From contig CAKVOD010000009.1 of NCBI GenBank assembly GCA_934778205.1, positions 1 to 31,639 of the forward strand: 31,639 bases of DNA, written 5' to 3'. A model generated the notes under the pieces. It was not told where the DNA came from. It saw nothing but the letters and a program-made list of their open reading frames with translations, and ran no database searches. Positions 29,013 to 31,639 of this stretch are shown piece after piece. Numbering within the stretch: position 1 is the first letter of the stretch; each line of letters opens with the position of its first letter. The stretch comes from an uncultured Clostridia bacterium (GTDB lineage Bacteria > Bacillota > Clostridia > Christensenellales > UBA1242). Made by a program: the position numbers and the translations under genes.

Positions 29013-29489
29013 TCATTCAACTGGAATGATTTTTATGTTGTCGATTGATTTACCTGTTGAGTCTTGGACGATTTGGACAATTTGCGCTACTTCGCTGGCT
29101 TCAAGGTTGGTATCTTTGACGATGACGTTAACATTTGAGGTTGTCATTGTGACAATTGTGTCATCGAACCCTTTTGACTTGATGAGCCCTTCTAGCACAA
29201 GTTCTTGCTCCATAAGTTTGACGAGTTCAACCTTTTTGTTTTCCGCCACCTTCTTTGCTTCCTCTGAGGCGGTTGAACTTGAAATGATTGCGTCGAGGTA
29301 CAAGACTTCTTGGCTACGCGTTGCTTGACGTTCCGCCCTATAAGATGTGAAGAAGTTTGCGGATGTCACGGTTGAGTTTGTTGGCTGGACTGGCGTGTTG
29401 TTGTTGAGCGCGAGATTGAGGAAACCTGTTGCAACAAGCAATACCATCATTACGCTGAGTACGATAATTTTCTTTTTCTTGCTAACCAT
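29013..29489 (-). CDS. spoIIIAH: Stage III sporulation protein AH
   Basis: SpoIIIAH is the mother-cell membrane protein that meets SpoIIQ across the two forespore membranes and forms a ring of the feeding-tube channel. The 158-aa protein has a basic start (MVSKKKK), one helix at about 8-27, an S/T/N-rich linker and a C-terminal ring-building domain (EEAKKVAENKKVELVKLMEQ, then LIKSKGFDDTIVTMTTSNVNV and ASEVAQIVQIV). I chose ATG 29489, ten bases after AAGGAG; an ATG nine bases upstream is too close to the site. It follows spoIIIAG by 187 bases, which may hold its own promoter. Confidence 0.88.
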   Translation of the reverse strand: MVSKKKKIIVLSVMMVLLVATGFLNLALNNNTPVQPTNSTVTSANFFTSYRAERQATRSQEVLYLDAIISSSTASEEAKKVAENKKVELVKLMEQELVLEGLIKSKGFDDTIVTMTTSNVNVIVKDTNLEASEVAQIVQIVQDSTGKSIDNIKIIPVE

Positions 29490-29676
29490 ATTTTTCATTC
29501 TCCTTGTTTGGTTGTTTGATTTTATATTATATATAATGTATGGATTGTCCAAAATATAACTATTTTTTTTATTTTCTTTTGAGAATTGTTTGCAAGTATT
29601 TTGTTTGATTGTTCCCATACTTTGGCATAACTTTTTATGCTAATTGATAGAGTGACGCGACAAAGAAATGCACACG

Positions 29677-30273
29677 TTATGCAAGTATTTCAATGTTTCC
29701 GCTTGGAATTGTCAATAGTGCTTGTATTGCCTTTAATAAATTCAACTTGACGTTGACGTTGGTTGCGCCTTGTGCGACGACGACGACACCCGATATTTTA
29801 GGCATTACTTCAAGCAAGATTACGGGGTTGTCGCCGTTTTTACCGCTCACGATGAGTGGTTTTTCGATGACTTCAATATCCTCAGTTTTTGTTGTCACAC
29901 CTTTGTCGGTCACGGACTCGCTCTTTTTCGTCGTTTCGATTGTTTTTGCGATGATAAGTTCACTGCTTGACTCTAAAGTGATGACGACACTGACGTTGCC
30001 TGCGCCTTGGATTTGCGAAAGCGTTTTTGCAAGTCTTTCTTCAAGTTCCTTGGCGTACTGGCTGGCGCTAGTATACTGAATGTTTGCGATTGATGTACTT
30101 GTTTTGCTGGCGCTAGTGCTTGTTTTGCTTGACGAGCCAAAGTATATGAGAAACATAACACTGATTATCAGCACGGCAACTACGATTTCAATATTTTTTA
30201 TGCTTTTCAGTTTCTTAAAAAATGGAAGTCTTGAGAAAAAACTTTCTTTTTTCGGTTTTTTTTCTTCACTCAT
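29677..30273 (-). CDS. spoIIIAG: Stage III sporulation protein AG
   Basis: SpoIIIAG forms a large ring in the mother-cell membrane of the forespore feeding channel. The 198-aa protein has a basic start, one helix at about 30-48, an S/T linker, then the ring domain: LEERLAKTLSQIQGAGNVSVVITLE, IEVIEKPLIVSG, and PKISGVVVVAQGATNVNVKL with AIQALLTIPSGNIEI at the end. ATG 30273 overlaps the end of spoIIIAF by eight bases, so translation is coupled. The order AF-AG-AH is the canonical one. Confidence 0.92.
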   Translation of the reverse strand: MSEEKKPKKESFFSRLPFFKKLKSIKNIEIVVAVLIISVMFLIYFGSSSKTSTSASKTSTSIANIQYTSASQYAKELEERLAKTLSQIQGAGNVSVVITLESSSELIIAKTIETTKKSESVTDKGVTTKTEDIEVIEKPLIVSGKNGDNPVILLEVMPKISGVVVVAQGATNVNVKLNLLKAIQALLTIPSGNIEILA

Positions 30274-30736
30274 AAACAATTATGTCCTTTTCGTCGATTG
30301 TGACGACTTTTTGCACTGTTTTATCGATGACGGTTTTGCTCGGGCATTTCGGGCAAGCGGAAATGTCGACGCATACCTTGTTGATTGTGTAGACTTTGTC
30401 GACCATTGATGAATCAATCGATACGACAACTTTTGCAAAGCCGTCATTCTCAAAAACTGATTCAATAGCATTGGATAAGGCTGTATTTTTTTGATTTTTT
30501 ATGATTTCAAGATACTTTTCATCAACTGTAATTGACGATGTTTCTAGCGAAAAATCTCCGCGCTTTATGTTATTGATAAAAGACGGCAGAGGCGCGACAA
30601 TGGTAAAAATCACGAACAATACATAAATGCTTTGCACATATTTTTTGACTTGTCCGTCCACAAGCATCAAGTCGACGACAACTCCAACAAGTATGATGCC
30701 GACAATGCTGAGTATATACCCGCTCAAAAATTCCAT
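30266..30736 (-). CDS. spoIIIAF: Stage III sporulation protein AF
   Basis: The 156-aa protein has two helices at about residues 7-25 and 35-52 (GYILSIVGIILVGVVVDLML, then SIYVLFVIFTIVAPL) with the GQVKKYVQ turn between, as in SpoIIIAF. A small ring-building-like domain follows. CPKCPS near residue 130 is a possible metal-binding pair that is not usual in the family. It is coupled to spoIIIAG by overlap, and starts one base after the stop of the upstream TIGR04086-type gene. spoIIIAA to AE are not upstream of it here. Confidence 0.85.
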   Translation of the reverse strand: MEFLSGYILSIVGIILVGVVVDLMLVDGQVKKYVQSIYVLFVIFTIVAPLPSFINNIKRGDFSLETSSITVDEKYLEIIKNQKNTALSNAIESVFENDGFAKVVVSIDSSMVDKVYTINKVCVDISACPKCPSKTVIDKTVQKVVTIDEKDIIVYE

Positions 30737-30737
30737 A

Positions 30738-31121
30738 CTATTTTCTTAAAATGTTCACGACGATTGCGCAAATTAAGCCGATTGCCGTTGCAAATACCAC
30801 GTCCCAAACAAATGTCAAATCAAAATCAAACGATTTGTTGAGGGCGGAAAATAGCAAAAATGACAACACGGCAAAGAGCGCGCCGACAATCATACCCTTG
30901 TAAAGATGTTTTTCACTATTGACCTTCAAGCACGCAACGACGCCAAAGAAAATTGCGACAATTTTTATGACTTGATTGACAACATTAATCACATTTTCGC
31001 CAAGTGACGCCCATTTAACAATGAACGCAAACGCTAAAATTGAAACCATTGCCACGCCTAGCGCAACAATCGCTCCCTTAGTTATCGCGAGCCAAACCCC
31101 AGACTTTTTCACTTTCTCCAC
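30738..31121 (-). CDS. TIGR04086-type four-helix membrane protein
   Basis: The 127-aa protein has four hydrophobic helices with short loops, including the WASLGENVINVVNQVIKIVAIFFG segment and the YKGMIVGALFAVLSFLLF helix. This pattern fits the TIGR04086 family found in Clostridia; its function is unknown. I chose GTG 31121, six bases after GGGAGG, because the longer ATG frame to 31337 runs into repeat element B. It forms one operon with spoIIIAF (one base between stop and start), so it may be expressed in sporulation. Confidence 0.75.
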   Translation of the reverse strand: MEKVKKSGVWLAITKGAIVALGVAMVSILAFAFIVKWASLGENVINVVNQVIKIVAIFFGVVACLKVNSEKHLYKGMIVGALFAVLSFLLFSALNKSFDFDLTFVWDVVFATAIGLICAIVVNILRK

Positions 31122-31209
31122 GATGTACCTCCCATTGCAATATTTTATGTATGCCCACGATATTTTAGAACAATCAATCATATACACAATGATAATGTAT
31201 TGTTCACGC

Positions 31210-31553
31210 GCTGACGCGGTAAAAATAATTGAGCACCCCATAATAAGCCGCGACCCCTTCCGGGAGATTTCTCCGCTTCGGCGGCGACTGCGTCGCCAAC
31301 TTCGGTCGAAATGACAATTGGGTGAGTATCTTACCATTTCTAAGATGATTTTCTTGATTTAGGCTACCGCATACAACAAATATAACCCTTATAATAACCA
31401 TATAATAAAAGCAAACCTTGTTATTTTGGTAAGCCACACACCCAATTGTCATTTCGACCAAAGGCGGAGGCGTCAGCCCTCGCCGTCGCGGAGAAATCTC
31501 CCGGAAGGGGTCGCGACTTATTATGGGCGAATATGCACAACGACCGCGCTAGC
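31210..31553. mobile_element. MITE-like inverted-repeat element B
   Basis: The 344-bp element begins GCTGACGCGGT and ends GACCGCGCTAGC, like element A. Its halves carry the inverted unit: CCCCTTCCGGGAGATTTCTCC with GGTCGAAATGACAATTGGGT on the left (about 31252-31323), and the reverse on the right (about 31440-31511). No transposase is encoded. It separates the spoIIIAF operon from whatever lies upstream. Confidence 0.78.
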
Positions 31554-31555
31554 AT

Positions 31556-31584
31556 ACAAAAAGGCACATAGTCAACTAACTATG
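31556..31584 (-). terminator. Intrinsic terminator for a gene beyond the right edge
   Basis: ACATAGT and ACTATGT pair over a six-base loop, and on the minus strand GCC and five Ts follow. It is placed right for ending the partial frame at 31592-31639. Confidence 0.55.
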
Positions 31585-31591
31585 TACCCAA

Positions 31592-31639
31592 ATTATATAA
31601 TGCCACTCACCAAATCTGCAGCAGCGGGGCTTCCCCCAT
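31592..31639 (-). CDS. Possible 3' end of a gene continuing off the window
   Basis: A frame open to the window edge ends MGGSPAAADLVSGII-stop, followed after eight bases by a terminator. It is too short to identify, and it could be chance. Confidence 0.25.

Noticed and set aside
29490..29676. Sigma-E-type promoter before spoIIIAH (CATACATT)
   Set aside because: The -10-like box is present, but no -35 element lies at the right distance. The region also contains TAATAT and TATAAT options, so I cannot decide.
31204..31461. Small frames in the repeats, encoding RRNLPEG-type peptides (also 23571-23786 and 23807-24007)
   Set aside because: They arise from translating the MITE-like repeat and occur in several frames and places.
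1..31639. CRISPR array, rRNA genes or a second VR
   Set aside because: No regularly spaced repeats, no rRNA sequence, and only one region besides the TR contains the conserved TR ends.

Overview
The window is A+T-rich bacterial DNA that reads like an uncultured spore-forming low-GC Firmicute (Bacillota), most likely Clostridia. The reasons are strong GGAGG-type ribosome binding sites, sigma-A promoters with 17-base spacers, a NifS/NifU-like pair, spoIIIAF-AG-AH, and the conserved cluster rpsB-tsf-frr-uppS-cdsA-rseP-polC. TAA, TAG and TGA are all used as stops, so the code looks standard. Nearly all chromosomal genes lie on the minus strand.

Layout. (1) 1-7520: the integrase-proximal end of an integrated element beside the 3' end of tRNA-Lys(CTT). 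It has a tyrosine integrase, a small frameshifted ORF and an XRE repressor on the plus strand. Divergent from these is an operon of single-pass membrane or secreted proteins, two very basic proteins and a 36-residue protein. A plus-strand small RNA of about 70 nt with its own promoter and terminator lies inside the operon. The far end of the element is outside the window. (2) 7520-13464: tRNA-Lys and a division/wall cluster (GrpB-family gene, ftsQ, murA, ftsW, murD) without murG. (3) 13655-15461: nifS and a NifU/IscU-like protein lacking the usual cluster-binding cysteines. (4) 15570-23604: rpsB, tsf, plsY, frr, uppS, cdsA, rseP and a PolC-like protein that has only the N-terminal, OB and exonuclease parts. 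(5) 24043-28959: a complete diversity-generating retroelement (DGR). (6) 28971-31121: spoIIIAH, AG and AF with a TIGR04086-type membrane protein. (7) MITE-like inverted-repeat elements at 23658-24037 and 31210-31553, and a half copy at 26286-26494.

The main discovery is the DGR. Its accessory gene avd, an A-rich template repeat (TR), the reverse transcriptase with the VPIGNQTSQ motif, and a secreted target gene with a matching variable repeat (VR) lie on one strand in that order. All 30 TR/VR substitutions fall at template adenines and 28 of them are A to G. The repeats also differ by one missing codon. An 11-bp hairpin with a GACA loop follows the VR, as expected for a DGR target site. The template itself carries an in-frame TAA, which appears as TAG in the VR. 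The target protein is therefore predicted to stop inside its variable region, although the frame stays open for another 268 codons. Every other template codon is built so that adenine mutagenesis cannot create a stop. This may be an on/off device coupled to diversification, or a recent lesion in the template.
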